Assembly (NCBI RefSeq): GCF_014773265.1
Contig: NZ_JACWMY010000002.1
Coordinates: 644,947-708,946, forward strand
Origin: Mucilaginibacter pankratovii
Lineage (GTDB): Bacteria > Bacteroidota > Bacteroidia > Sphingobacteriales > Sphingobacteriaceae
Length of the DNA stretch: 64,000 nucleotides
Direction of reading: 5' to 3'
Part shown: one piece after another, positions 1 to 9,613 of the stretch
Layout: every line of letters starts with the position of its first letter
Position numbering within the stretch: the stretch's first letter is position 1
Made by a program: the position numbers and the translations under genes
Notes under the pieces: generated by a model
Told to the model about the DNA's origin: nothing
The model's input: only the letters and a program-made list of their open reading frames with translations
Database searches by the model: none

Positions 1-2776
1 GCACATCAGAATGATAGCTGTATTTAATGCTTTTAATTTTTGCCTGGTGTAAAAAGCAGGCGTACACATCGCTGCATAGTTTGGCAAAGTTGAGGTTAAC
101 CATATTCAGGCTGTCGTTCTCACTTTCTGTTTTTCTGAAAAGCAGCAAGTGATCTACCAGGCCTAAAAGGCGGCGGGCGTTGCGGTAAATGGTGTTTAAC
201 TCATCGCTGTGTTTGTTACCGTCGCTTTGCAGGAGATCTTTTATGGGGTTGATGATCAGCGTAAGCGGCGTACGGAACTCGTGCGAGATATTGGTAAAAA
301 AGGATAGCTTCTTTTCGTTCAGTTCTTTTTCGCGTTCTACTTTTAGGTTGGCTATCTCTACCTCGTATTTCAGCTTTGTTTGCCTGATGCGATACAGCCA
401 GAACCAATAAACAATGGTGGATAATACCGAAATATATAGCAAATACGCCCACCAGGTACGGTACCAGGGCGGCAACACAATAATTTGCAGATGCAGTTGC
501 TTGCCGTTCCATTCGCCGGCGCTGTTGGTTGTTTTTACTCTAAGGATGTACTTACCCTCGTTTAAGCGGCCGTAATAAGCCGTTTTTATTTTGCCTACGT
601 AGTTCCAGCCATGGTCCCAGTTCTCCAGGTAGTAGGCATAGTTCAGTTTATCCGGAAAGGAATACTCGGGCGCTGTATAATCTATAGCCAGGGTAGCCTC
701 GTTATAGGGCACTGTAATTTGTTTAAGATCTACCACGGCATTCCCATCAGTGTAACTTATATTGCCATCTATGGGTTTGTTGTTGATCTGCAGGCCCGTA
801 AACTTTAGTTCGGGTTGGTGCAGCGGCAGACTGATGCTATCCGGGTAAAACACGTTAAAGCCGTTGATACCCCCGAAAGCCAGCTCGCCGGAACTTAACC
901 TTACCGCGGCGTTAAAATTAAACTGGTTGCTTTGCAGCCCGTCCGACGCGTAGAAATTTTTAAAAGTGTTTGTTTTAGCACTATACTCGGTTAGGCCGTT
1001 ATAAGTACTCGCCCACAACTTCCCCCTATCGTCAACCACAACATTCAGCAGCGAGTTGCTGGGTAAGCCATCCGAACGGGTATAGCGTTTTAATGTTTTG
1101 GCCGCGATATTATATCGTAAGAGACCACCACCCTCGGTGCCTATCCACAAGTTGCGCACGCCGTCTTCGGTGATAGATCTAACAGCGTTTTTTACCGCAA
1201 TAAACTGGTGCTGCTTTTTTGCGGTGTCTATTTTTATCAGCCGCGAATAATCGCCCGCCCAGAGCGTGCCCATGCGGTCTTCAAAAATGGCGTGGATATT
1301 GGTTAGCTGGTTGTCAAACACTTCAAACTTATCGGCCCGGCGGTTATATTTATAAAGCGTACCACCGCGTGTGGTGCCGGCCCAAAGGTTGTTGTGGCTA
1401 TCCAGGTAAAGCTTCCATAGGTTTTTATCAATGGTTTTGGTGGTGCTGTTATAGCAATCGTAATGAATAAACCTTTGCGTTTGCGCGTCGAACCTATCAA
1501 TTCCACCGCTAAACATAGCGGCCCAGAGCTGTTTCTTTTTATCATGTATAAGGCTCACCACAAAGTTGCTGCGCAGGGAAGCTGCATCTGCACTGTGTAC
1601 ATAGTTGGTGAATTGGTTTGTTTTGCGGTTCCAGTAACTCAGGCCGCCGCCATCGGTACCAATCCAAAGGTTATGCAGGTTATCCTCGCAAAACGACAGG
1701 ATAAAGTTGTTCACCACACTGTTTTTATTGAAGGGATTATGCGTGATGAGTTTAAACTGGTTGCGCCTGCTATCTAAAAAACTTACCCCTCCCCTAAGCG
1801 TGGCTATCCACATGCGCTGCTGGTTATCCTGGTAAATCATACTGATGGCATCGCTGTGCAGGTTATTATTATCGCCCGCGCCACTAACAATATACCTAAC
1901 GGCGTGGCTGGCGGTATCTAAAACATTTACGCCGCCGCCGTTTGTACCCAACCACAATTCCGATGACCTCGAAAATTTGATATCAACGATATTCTCGTTA
2001 TTCAGCTTCGCGGCAGTAAGTTTTGTTAATGACTTGCTGATTAAATTATAGGTAAAAAGGCCATTATCAGCACCTATCCAAACCTGATGCCTGGTATCTG
2101 TTAAAATGCAGTTGGCATATTTTATAGCCTGGCTTATTAGCTCTATCTTACTATTCTGCCTGTTAAGCATGCAAAGGCCAACGTTACGTATAAACACCCA
2201 AATATTGTTTGCGTCATCAATAGAGAATGCCTGTACGCTATAGCTTTTATCGCCATTTGGCAGAGGAATTTGCCTGCTGACGGAATCGCCGGCGCGGCAA
2301 ATAAAAAGCCCTGCGTAATCGGTACCGGCATACACATTCCCTTTGGCATCGGTTTGCAGGGCGGTAACATTATTAGCAATTTTCTGTACGGCAGTACCTG
2401 CCGAACCTTTAAAATAAACCGGGTGAAAGCGCGAGTCGGTATAATCAAAGTAAACCAGGCCCTTTAATGTACCCGCGAAGATGCGGTTACCGGAACCGGC
2501 CAGGCGGTTAACGTGGTTATCGTTTAACGAGCCCGCGTCCAGCCAAACGTTCCTGAAGATCTTTACTGTACTGCCATCGTATTTATTGAGCCCATCATAA
2601 GTGCCTATCCAAACAAAGCCGTGGTGGTCTTTATAAACACTGGTAACGGCGTTGTTAGAGAGCCCCTGTTCGATGCCTAAATATTGTACCGACTGCAAAC
2701 CAAAAGCGTACCTGCCCGACAGTAAAATACCGGCCACGAGTAAACACGCACATTTGAGTAGTAAAACTCTCTTCAT
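1..2776 (-). CDS. Two-component propeller sensor histidine kinase, likely hybrid (HTCS-type), 3' end outside window
   Basis: The minus frame is open from an ATG at 2774-2776 to the window edge (925 codons seen). An N-terminal signal/anchor (MKRVLLLKCACLLVAG...) precedes about 700 residues of two-component regulator propeller repeats, recognisable by recurring blades such as VWIGTYDGLNKYDG and LWIGTDGGGLSYW. A Y_Y_Y-type domain follows, then a membrane segment (WWAYLLYISVLSTIVYWFW) and a HisKA domain with FFTNISHEFRTPLT, phosphoacceptor about His832. The ATPase domain and any receiver/AraC parts lie beyond base 1. In Bacteroidota such proteins sense oligosaccharides in the periplasm and switch on polysaccharide-use genes; the CAZyme block at 6851-12561 is a possible target, but it is not adjacent, so that link is inference. 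Confidence 0.9.
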   Translation of the reverse strand, partial: MKRVLLLKCACLLVAGILLSGRYAFGLQSVQYLGIEQGLSNNAVTSVYKDHHGFVWIGTYDGLNKYDGSTVKIFRNVWLDAGSLNDNHVNRLAGSGNRIFAGTLKGLVYFDYTDSRFHPVYFKGSAGTAVQKIANNVTALQTDAKGNVYAGTDYAGLFICRAGDSVSRQIPLPNGDKSYSVQAFSIDDANNIWVFIRNVGLCMLNRQNSKIELISQAIKYANCILTDTRHQVWIGADNGLFTYNLISKSLTKLTAAKLNNENIVDIKFSRSSELWLGTNGGGVNVLDTASHAVRYIVSGAGDNNNLHSDAISMIYQDNQQRMWIATLRGGVSFLDSRRNQFKLITHNPFNKNSVVNNFILSFCEDNLHNLWIGTDGGGLSYWNRKTNQFTNYVHSADAASLRSNFVVSLIHDKKKQLWAAMFSGGIDRFDAQTQRFIHYDCYNSTTKTIDKNLWKLYLDSHNNLWAGTTRGGTLYKYNRRADKFEVFDNQLTNIHAIFEDRMGTLWAGDYSRLIKIDTAKKQHQFIAVKNAVRSITEDGVRNLWIGTEGGGLLRYNIAAKTLKRYTRSDGLPSNSLLNVVVDDRGKLWASTYNGLTEYSAKTNTFKNFYASDGLQSNQFNFNAAVRLSSGELAFGGINGFNVFYPDSISLPLHQPELKFTGLQINNKPIDGNISYTDGNAVVDLKQITVPYNEATLAIDYTAPEYSFPDKLNYAYYLENWDHGWNYVGKIKTAYYGRLNEGKYILRVKTTNSAGEWNGKQLHLQIIVLPPWYRTWWAYLLYISVLSTIVYWFWLYRIRQTKLKYEVEIANLKVEREKELNEKKLSFFTNISHEFRTPLTLIINPIKDLLQSDGNKHSDELNTIYRNARRLLGLVDHLLLFRKTESENDSLNMVNLNFAKLCSDVYACFLHQAKIKSIKYSYHSDV

Positions 2777-3006
2777 TAAACTGGCTATAATTGGTTTTAA
2801 ACAGCAAACAAACCTAATGATTGTTAACTATAACTTTATGCCCAAAAATTACCTCTTGTAACCGTTTATTACCATTTAACAGGATACAGTTAAATTAATT
2901 GCCAGCGAAACATAGGATGATAGCCATCACTAATACCAGGCTTCATGCAGATGTTTTTTTTGATGCCGGCATTTATTTTTAGCTTGGCACCAGTTTATAT
3001 TACCCC

Positions 3007-3369
3007 ATGCTAAAAGCCTACAAACTATATACCGGCGAAGACGGACATTCGCATATTAAAACAGGAACAGTGAACGAAGGAATACTTAACCAGGCTTCCG
3101 GTATCCGTTTCCAGGAATCGCCGCCGCATTCGTTTTACCATTGGCATAACGCCCCCACCTGCCAGTATGTAATAAACCTGCTGGGCACACTGGAGTTTGA
3201 GACGTTTCCCGGTGAAACATTTACATTAAACCCCGGCGAAATACTGGTAGCCATGGATACCACCGGCACGGCCCACCGCTGGAAAATGAAAGGTGAAGAC
3301 CCATGGAGACGTGTTTATATAGCTTTTGATGAAAGCCTGCCCGTAAATTTCGTGGAGGATAAAGGATAA
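3007..3369 (+). CDS. Small cupin-domain protein
   Basis: A 120-residue single-domain protein. The central part (HSFYHWHNAPTCQYVINLLG, then FPGETFTLNPGEILVAMDTT, then GTAHRWKMKG) has the spacing of the two cupin motifs, with His residues in FYHWHN and in GTAHRW as plausible metal ligands. There is no signal peptide, so it is probably cytoplasmic. The substrate cannot be inferred. It is followed 57 bases later by the YjdF-like gene on the same strand, possibly cotranscribed. It starts at the only in-frame ATG near the reading-frame opening. Confidence 0.75.
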   Translation: MLKAYKLYTGEDGHSHIKTGTVNEGILNQASGIRFQESPPHSFYHWHNAPTCQYVINLLGTLEFETFPGETFTLNPGEILVAMDTTGTAHRWKMKGEDPWRRVYIAFDESLPVNFVEDKG

Positions 3370-3426
3370 TACGCGCCGTTTAGGATTGCGCAGCGAACTG
3401 TTTGCTTTTTCTTTATATCTTACCGC

Positions 3427-4056
3427 ATGAATAAGCATGTTATTTTAATTATACTCTTCTTTGCCGGGCTTATCCTCTCGGCCATTAACCCGCACGATTA
3501 TTTCACCTGGATACTGGAAGTTTTCCCGGCGATAATTGGCTTTATAGTGCTGGTGCTCACTTATAAGCGTTTCCAATTCACGTATTTAACTTATGTAATG
3601 ATATTGCTGCATTGCTATATCCTGTTCATCGGCGGGCATTATACTTATGCCGAAGTACCGGCCTTCAACTGGATCCGCGACAACTTCCACCAGGCACGCA
3701 ATAATTACGATAAAATAGGGCATTTTACACAGGGCTTTGTGCCGGCCATCATAGCGCGCGAGCTGTTTATCCGCTGCGGTGTTATCCTGAAGCGAGGCTG
3801 GGTGGCATTCTTAACCGTGTGCGTTTGCATGAGCATCAGCGTTACTTATGAATTTATCGAGTGGTTTGTATCGGTCACCTCCGGCTCCAGCGGCGATTCT
3901 TTTTTAGGCACGCAAGGCGATATATGGGATACTCAAAGCGATATGCTTTTTGCCACCATCGGCGCTATTTGTATGGTGATGTTTTTTAGCAGATGGCAGG
4001 ACAGGATGATAGATTTGCAAATGCGGAAATATGCGGATGTGCAGATTAAGAAATAA
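3427..4056 (+). CDS. YjdF-like (DUF2238) integral membrane protein
   Basis: A 209-residue protein with about six hydrophobic segments, the first two within residues 1-45. The conserved features HFTQGFVPAIIARELFIR and SVTYEFIEWFVS, and the Asp-rich loop around FLGTQGDIWDTQSDM, match the DUF2238/YjdF family. E. coli YjdF has no established biochemical function, and none is claimed here. The length fits the family and the gene appears intact. It begins 57 bases after the cupin gene, so the two may share a transcript. Confidence 0.8.
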   Translation: MNKHVILIILFFAGLILSAINPHDYFTWILEVFPAIIGFIVLVLTYKRFQFTYLTYVMILLHCYILFIGGHYTYAEVPAFNWIRDNFHQARNNYDKIGHFTQGFVPAIIARELFIRCGVILKRGWVAFLTVCVCMSISVTYEFIEWFVSVTSGSSGDSFLGTQGDIWDTQSDMLFATIGAICMVMFFSRWQDRMIDLQMRKYADVQIKK

Positions 4057-4102
4057 AATATTGACTAAAAGCTACATCATTGTATTCTGGAGTTCCATCT
4101 GT

Positions 4103-4274
4103 ATGTCAATGTCGTTTACTTAAAATTTGGCCTGCTGCATAGCCTCACCCCAACCCCTCTCCAAAGGAGAGGGGCTAAAAGTCCTCTCCTTTGGAGAGGA
4201 TTATTGCATGAGGGCTTCGCCGTTTAGGTGAGGCTACTTAGTAGCTTAAGTAAAACGACATTGACCTGCACATT
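4103..4274. repeat. MITE-like palindromic intergenic element
   Basis: The gap between the YjdF-like gene and the DUF985 gene is filled by a nested imperfect inverted repeat. The outer arms are tgtcaatgtcgtttacttaa (4104-4123) and the near reverse complement ttaagtaaaacgacattgac (4246-4265). The inner arms are agcctcacccc...cctctcc(aa)aggagagg and the opposite-strand copy ending in gtgaggct (4141-4235). No open frame is present. Palindromic elements with this ctcacccc...cctctcc core are common between genes in this phylum. Confidence 0.7.
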
Positions 4275-4276
4275 TG

Positions 4277-4768
4277 TTAGGGTCTGCACAAGCGCTCAAA
4301 TAATGCTACGTTGCCGGGATAAGTTGCTATCAATTCTTCTTTTTTCGCCATTTCAAATTCGCTGAACTCGAAACCCGGGGCTACGGCGCAACTTACCAAA
4401 GCGTAACCCGTTTTGCCGGGCACCTCTGCCGCAAACCATAAACCAGCCGGTACAACTAAGGATAAGTTTCCGCCGGGCTGGTCGGAAAGTTGCAGCGCCT
4501 GATGTTCTCCTTCGGCAGTTATTACGTGCACAATGAGCGGCGCACCCTTATGAAAATACCAGATCTCATCTGAGGAGATCTTATGAAAGCCCGAATAATC
4601 TTCCCCTTCCAATAAATAGTAAATAGAGGTGCAGGCTTGCAAAACTGTCTCTATGCCTGCCCTTTTCACCTGTTGCTGTGAACGGAACACTTCTTTATAA
4701 AAGCCGCCTTCGGGGTGCGGTAATAATGATAGCTGCTGTATCCAGTATGCGGCATTAGGTTCTTGCAT
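4277..4768 (-). CDS. Cupin-superfamily DUF985 protein
   Basis: A 163-residue protein beginning MQEPNAAYWIQQLSLLPHPE. The frame is open upstream to a TTG at 4825, but those codons run through a terminator hairpin, so the ATG at 4766-4768 is preferred. Family signatures are LLPHPEGGFYKEVFRS, SIYYLLEGEDYSGFHKISSDEIWYFHKG (split here by commas: SIYYLLEG, SGFHKI, DEIWYFHKG) and VAPGFEFSEFEMA near the C-terminus. These match the DUF985/YML079-type cupins, small beta-barrels probably binding a small molecule. No signal peptide. The biochemical role is unknown. Confidence 0.85.
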   Translation of the reverse strand: MQEPNAAYWIQQLSLLPHPEGGFYKEVFRSQQQVKRAGIETVLQACTSIYYLLEGEDYSGFHKISSDEIWYFHKGAPLIVHVITAEGEHQALQLSDQPGGNLSLVVPAGLWFAAEVPGKTGYALVSCAVAPGFEFSEFEMAKKEELIATYPGNVALFERLCRP

Positions 4769-4821
4769 CGTTTTGAATTTGATAGCGCCAAATGTAAGCC
4801 ATTGAGCGATGTTTTTAAACC

Positions 4822-4850
4822 ACAAAACCCGGCTTTTGGCCGGGTTTTGT
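4822..4850 (-). terminator. Hairpin terminator downstream of the fasciclin gene
   Basis: The sequence aaaacccggc-tttt-ggccgggtttt forms a strong GC hairpin flanked by A and T runs, 20 bases after the fasciclin stop codon on the minus strand. It also overlaps the spurious 5' extension of the DUF985 frame. Confidence 0.7.
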
Positions 4851-4869
4851 TGAATAGAGTTATATGCAA

Positions 4870-5442
4870 TTATTTCGGCAATAGTACGCCGTTAATACCG
4901 TCAACAATTCCATTTGCGCCTATCAGGTCGAATAAGGTAACCTGGGCAGAACTGCCGGCGGCGTTAGTTATCTGTAATTTACTGCCGGCTAAGGAAAGCG
5001 TAAGCGTTTGGCCGTCTAAAGTAGTTACGACTGCTTTACCCTTGCCTGCTTTTAAAGCGGCAACTATTTCTTTCTTACCGTATTTACCGCTAACCACATG
5101 GCCTTTTAATATCGAAGCCAATTTTGCTGGATCTTTTTGCAAGCTGTCCAGTTTGGAGGTGGTCAACGAGTTATTGTGCGGGGCAAATATGGTATATGGG
5201 CCACCTGTTTTTAAAACCGAATCGAGCTTTGCAGCTTTTACAGCTATCAACGCGTTACTATAGTCGGCATTACTTGCCAGCGCGCCTACAACGTCGCTTG
5301 CGCCTTCTACCGCAGGAGTAACTGCTTTAGCGGTATCCTGTGTGGTTTTTTTGGTGGTATCCTGTGTGGTTTGTGCAAATACGCGGCTGGTCGTCAAATT
5401 CAATAATAATAAGCCTGCAGCTAAAAAAATGGATCTTTTCAT
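4870..5442 (-). CDS. Secreted fasciclin (FAS1) domain protein
   Basis: A 190-residue protein with a signal peptide (MKRSIFLAAGLLLLNLTTSRVFAQ), a low-complexity Thr/Lys linker (TTQDTTKKTTQDTAKA), and one FAS1 domain from about residue 45 to the end. The FAS1 H1 and H2 boxes are visible as GPYTIFAPHNNSL and DGINGVLLPK. FAS1 domains are extracellular adhesion modules. It is followed by a hairpin terminator and is probably monocistronic. Confidence 0.88.
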   Translation of the reverse strand: MKRSIFLAAGLLLLNLTTSRVFAQTTQDTTKKTTQDTAKAVTPAVEGASDVVGALASNADYSNALIAVKAAKLDSVLKTGGPYTIFAPHNNSLTTSKLDSLQKDPAKLASILKGHVVSGKYGKKEIVAALKAGKGKAVVTTLDGQTLTLSLAGSKLQITNAAGSSAQVTLFDLIGANGIVDGINGVLLPK

Positions 5443-5848
5443 GTTGTTCCTGTTTTAGATTTTCTGTGTTTTACTGATTAATTAATGGGTAATGGTTTAT
5501 CGTATAGCAGGATTTTTTATAGTTTATTAACTCATAGATAACTACAGGAGCGGAAGATTGTTTAGTAAAAATTCATTTTGGGTGCCGACATCCGGTTATT
5601 TATACCTTTCTGAATGCAAAAGAACACCCATAGGCCTACGCCAAACCGCTAACTATCAACATCAAAACCTTATCTGCTTCCTAACCCAAAAACGAGGTTA
5701 TTTTTATTTAAATCCGTTCTCAATATTAACCTAACTAAAACAAATTGTTAATATCTACGTCATTTTACGTAATATGTAGCGCCATACAAAGTTTCTACAG
5801 ATTTTATTTTTTAATTAGCAGCATTCTTTATTTCAGTATAACTCCTCT
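5443..5848. other. Divergent intergenic region, no gene seen
   Basis: About 400 AT-rich bases between the leftward fasciclin gene and the rightward PAP2 gene, presumably holding both promoters. No convincing ORF, strong hairpin or RNA gene was recognised. I could not fix -33/-7 elements with confidence. Confidence 0.5.
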
Positions 5849-6640
5849 TTGAAAAAGATCATCATCATACTCCTGAGCATCGCATCGCTAAGTGTTAACG
5901 CGCAGATCAAGATTAGTACAAAAGATTCGTTAAAAACAGATTCTGCTAATCTATTGGCCCTGCCGGACACCGTAAAGCATCTGCAAACTACCTGGCAATC
6001 ATTTATTCCCCCAACTGTTTTCATTACATATGGCGCGTTATCTTTTAATGTGAAAGCTATCCGGAACCTCGATTACAGTATCGACAGGGATGCCCAGAAA
6101 GACCACCCCGGCAACTTGTACCCTGTTGAGAATTATTTACAGTACGCCCCTATTGCCTTGGTGTACGGTTTGAATTTCGCGGGCGTACACGGGAAGAATA
6201 CGTTTATCGACCGCTCGATAATCCTGGGCATGTCTGAAGGGATTTTTGGTTTGGCTACCTATGGACTAAAGCGTTCTTCCGACCGTTTGAGACCTAACGG
6301 TGCCGACAGGTTCTCGTTCCCTTCGGGCCATTCGGGAAGCGCCTTTGTAGCTGCCGAATTTATGGCACAGGAGTATGGCGATAAATCGCCCTGGTATGGC
6401 ATTTTTGGTTATACCTGCGCTTCGGCCACTGCCATTTTAAGGGTTTATAACCACAAACACTGGTTTAGCGATATTGTTGCCGGGGCAGGTTTTGGGATAC
6501 TTTCAACCAAGGCAGCGTATGCTATCTATCCGCTATTCAGAAACAAATTATTCCACGATGAAAAATCAAACAAGCAGACAGTGATCATGCCTACTTACAG
6601 CGATGGCGTTGTTGGGTTTGTGTTTACCAAGCAGTTGTAA
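5849..6640 (+). CDS. PAP2-family phosphatase (membrane-linked phosphatidic acid phosphatase type)
   Basis: A 263-residue protein starting at a TTG (5849-5851); the signal-like MKKIIIILLSIASLSVNAQ follows directly, and no in-frame ATG fits better. The three PAP2 phosphatase motifs are present: KRSSDRLRP (K-x6-RP, from residue 141), FPSGHSGSAF (PSGH) and RVYNHKHWFSD (R-x5-H-x3-D). Members dephosphorylate lipid phosphates or undecaprenyl pyrophosphate. The signal peptide suggests a periplasmic or outer-face location. The exact substrate cannot be told from sequence. Confidence 0.88.
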   Translation: MKKIIIILLSIASLSVNAQIKISTKDSLKTDSANLLALPDTVKHLQTTWQSFIPPTVFITYGALSFNVKAIRNLDYSIDRDAQKDHPGNLYPVENYLQYAPIALVYGLNFAGVHGKNTFIDRSIILGMSEGIFGLATYGLKRSSDRLRPNGADRFSFPSGHSGSAFVAAEFMAQEYGDKSPWYGIFGYTCASATAILRVYNHKHWFSDIVAGAGFGILSTKAAYAIYPLFRNKLFHDEKSNKQTVIMPTYSDGVVGFVFTKQL

Positions 6641-6677
6641 GAGGAAGCGGCGGGTTCGAGCACTATAAAAAACAGTT

Positions 6678-6789
6678 CGTCATGCCGAATTTATTTCGGC
6701 ACCCCACATGCACAGTAGCCGAACAGGCAGGGCGATTATGCATATTGGCTACCTGTCCCGTGGGGTCCTGAAACAAGTTCAGGATGACG
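6678..6789. repeat. Palindromic intergenic element
   Basis: The left end cgtcatgccgaatttatttc-ggcaccccac and the right end gtggggtcctgaaacaagtt-caggatgacg are imperfect reverse complements of about 30 bases enclosing about 50 bases of non-coding DNA. It lies between convergent genes (the PAP2 gene and the rhamnosidase). It resembles the dispersed palindromic repeats common in Sphingobacteriaceae. Confidence 0.65.
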
Positions 6790-6850
6790 GTTATTTATTA
6801 TGACGTTTATTCTTTCTAACACTCAAGCCCTGAACCAATGGCCACAATTT

Positions 6851-9586
6851 TTATTTCACGGCCACCTTCTGCACCTCTATTGGCGCGGTAAAATGGTACG
6901 TTCCGGAGCCAAGCTCCACCATAATATAATTTTCTTTGCTGTTTGCCGGCTGATAAGGCTTGCCATTTTTTAGCGGTTTGCCGCTATCCATCACGTTCGC
7001 GGCATCTTTTGCGGGGATATATACCGATGCCGTGGTGTTAACCGGGATCTCTACATCAAAATTAAGCTGGCCATCTGCTATTGCCCATGCCGAGCTTACC
7101 GTACCGTAATACGTTTGTAAACTTGCCGATGCATTGGTAAAGCCGCCACCCGGGTGCGGCATTATTTTGATATGCTTATACCCCGGGCCATCATTATAGG
7201 TATCCAACCCAACCATTACGCGGTACATCCAATCGCCAATGGCGCCGTAAGAATAGTGGTTAAAAGAGTTCATGGTTGGTGTTTCGAAGGTTTTATCGGG
7301 TTTTATACCATCCCAGCGTTCCCAAATGGTGGTTGCGCCCATTTTTACCGGGTACAGCCAGCTTGGATAAGTATCCTGCAGCAGCAGTTTATAAGCCTCA
7401 TCGGTATAACCAAACCTGCTGAGTACATGGCAAAGGTATGGTGTACCCAAAAAGCCGGTGGTAAGGTGGTTGTTATAATTTTTAATATTTGTTACCAGCC
7501 TTGCTGCGGCTTGCGGGCGAAGGTCCTCGGGCAGCATATCAAAATTAAGGGCAAGCACATAGGCGGTTTGCGTACCAGATACCATACGGCCGTTGGCAGT
7601 AACATACTCGCGCATAAAGGCATCCTTTATACGCTTTAGGTTTTTGCCGTAAGCTTCGTAATCGTCGGTTTTACCTAAAACCTGCGCCGCGTTTATAAGC
7701 AGCTGGGTGGAGTAGGCATAAAAGCACTGCGCTATCAGGTATTTATCGGTTACGGCAGATGTGCCGTCGGTATCGTCGTTCACGCTGTAAAACAGCCAGT
7801 CGCCAAAGTGGAAGCCGGTGTTCCACAGATCATCCTTAGCCTGGTTCTTCATATAATCAACCCAGGCTTTCATGCTGCCGTACTGATCTTTCAGTACCTG
7901 CTTATCCCCGTACGCAACGTACATATTCCAGGGGATAACGGTAGCGGCCTCGCCCCAGCCTGCGCTGCCGGCGGCACCTTTACCCAAAACATTCGGAATT
8001 ACAAATGGTACCGCACCTTTTTCGGTTTGGTCGGCGGTGATATCCTTCAGCCATTTAGAGAAAAAGTTATCTACATTCATGTTAAACGATGCGGTGCGCG
8101 AGAATACCTGCGCGTCTCCTGTCCAGCCCAGGCGCTCATCGCGTTGCGGGCAATCGGTAGGCACATCTAAAAAGTTACCTTTTTGCCCCCATTGGATATT
8201 ATGCTGAAGTTGATTAACCAGCGCATTAGAAGAACTGAAAGTGCCGGTTGGTGCCATATCTGAATATATGGTGACAGCCGTAAAATCGTCCGGGTTCAGG
8301 TCGCCGTTATACCCTTCAACTTTAATAAACTGGAAACCATGGAACGTGAAGTGGGGCTCAAACACTTCCACATCGTCCCCGCCGAGTATAAAATTATCCT
8401 GCGCCTTGGCCGACCTCAGGTTATCGGTATAAAAATTACCGTCTTTATCCAATACCTCGGCATGTGATATGGTCACTTTCTGTCCCTTTTTTCCCTTTAG
8501 CCTTATTTTCACCCATCCCACCAGGTTTTGCCCAAAATCTACAATATGCTCGTTCTTCTTTGTTTTGATTACCCGCAGAGCTTTAAATGTCTCGTGTTTG
8601 CGGATGGGTTCGTTATAAGTAGCCAGCAGGTTTTTAAAGCCGTAATCCGCTACCTGCACGCCGTTCCAACCGGTATCGTTATACCCGTTAAGCGCCCAGC
8701 CTTTCTTTATTTTACGGGCATCAATGGTTTCGCCGTTGTAAATTTCAGAATAGGTTATTTCGCCAGTGCTCGATTTCCAGCTTCCGTCGGACAGCACCAC
8801 TTCTGATGTGCCATCGGTATAGGTTATGTGCATCTGCATCAGGAGGGCGATATCTTTGCCGTATCTGTTTGAATTGTTGGCAAAGCCAATGGTGCCCCGG
8901 TACCAACCACTACCCAGCGTAACGCCGATGGTATTGTTACCATTGGTCAACAGATCGGTAACATCATAAGCCTGGTATTGCAGGCGTTTGCCGTAGCTCG
9001 TCCAGCCGGGGGTAAGGTAGGCATCCCCTACCCTACGACCGTTTATCTGCGCTTCGTATAGGCCGTGCGCAGTAATAAAAGCCACAGCCGAAGCTACCTT
9101 TTTTGTAGAGCTGAATGTTTTCCTGAACATGGGCGAGGCCCGCAGACTATCTTCCTTAAAACCCGGACCAATCCATTTTGCCTGCCATTCATTGGCATTA
9201 AACAGCGAGGTTATCCAGTAGCCGGTTTCGCTCCAGGCAGATGCTTTTTTGGTGTTATCCCACACCTTAACCTGCCAGTAGTATTTGGTATGCGATGAAA
9301 GCGCCTTACCCTTATAACCTACGTGTACCGAAGAATCGGACGCAACCTTTTTAGAGTCCCATATGATCTTACGGAAATCGGAATGAGTGCTTACCCTTAC
9401 CTGGTAAGCCGTTTGGCTTACGTTATGCCCGGCGGAGGCCAGCTCCCAGGTAAAACGCGGCTGCGCGTTATCAAGCCCGATGGGGTTAGTGCGGTTTTCG
9501 CAAAGTATTTTGTTTACAGAAATTTGGGCCTGCGCAAAGGTGGCAACCAACGTAAAGACGGTAACGAGGGTAAAAATTCTTCTCAT
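6851..9586 (-). CDS. Secreted GH78 alpha-L-rhamnosidase
   Basis: A 911-residue protein. The frame extends nine codons further upstream, but the signal peptide MRRIFTLVTVFTLVATFAQA starts at the ATG at 9584-9586, so that start is used. Fibronectin-like and jelly-roll modules fill about residues 25-400. The (alpha/alpha)6 catalytic domain carries the GH78 signature DVPTDCPQRDERLGWTGDAQ, with the Glu of RDER a catalytic-acid candidate. A C-terminal beta domain follows. It should remove terminal alpha-L-rhamnose from plant or microbial glycans, probably in the periplasm. With the neighbouring GH140 and deacetylase genes it suggests pectin side-chain use. Monocistronic by spacing. Confidence 0.93.
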   Translation of the reverse strand: MRRIFTLVTVFTLVATFAQAQISVNKILCENRTNPIGLDNAQPRFTWELASAGHNVSQTAYQVRVSTHSDFRKIIWDSKKVASDSSVHVGYKGKALSSHTKYYWQVKVWDNTKKASAWSETGYWITSLFNANEWQAKWIGPGFKEDSLRASPMFRKTFSSTKKVASAVAFITAHGLYEAQINGRRVGDAYLTPGWTSYGKRLQYQAYDVTDLLTNGNNTIGVTLGSGWYRGTIGFANNSNRYGKDIALLMQMHITYTDGTSEVVLSDGSWKSSTGEITYSEIYNGETIDARKIKKGWALNGYNDTGWNGVQVADYGFKNLLATYNEPIRKHETFKALRVIKTKKNEHIVDFGQNLVGWVKIRLKGKKGQKVTISHAEVLDKDGNFYTDNLRSAKAQDNFILGGDDVEVFEPHFTFHGFQFIKVEGYNGDLNPDDFTAVTIYSDMAPTGTFSSSNALVNQLQHNIQWGQKGNFLDVPTDCPQRDERLGWTGDAQVFSRTASFNMNVDNFFSKWLKDITADQTEKGAVPFVIPNVLGKGAAGSAGWGEAATVIPWNMYVAYGDKQVLKDQYGSMKAWVDYMKNQAKDDLWNTGFHFGDWLFYSVNDDTDGTSAVTDKYLIAQCFYAYSTQLLINAAQVLGKTDDYEAYGKNLKRIKDAFMREYVTANGRMVSGTQTAYVLALNFDMLPEDLRPQAAARLVTNIKNYNNHLTTGFLGTPYLCHVLSRFGYTDEAYKLLLQDTYPSWLYPVKMGATTIWERWDGIKPDKTFETPTMNSFNHYSYGAIGDWMYRVMVGLDTYNDGPGYKHIKIMPHPGGGFTNASASLQTYYGTVSSAWAIADGQLNFDVEIPVNTTASVYIPAKDAANVMDSGKPLKNGKPYQPANSKENYIMVELGSGTYHFTAPIEVQKVAVK

Positions 9587-9613
9587 TTTTATACGATAAA
9601 AAGCGGGGTGCAA

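Noticed and set aside
4769..4825. Longer TTG-started form of the DUF985 protein
   Set aside because: The extra codons run through a terminator hairpin and add no family sequence; the ATG at 4768 fits the family start.
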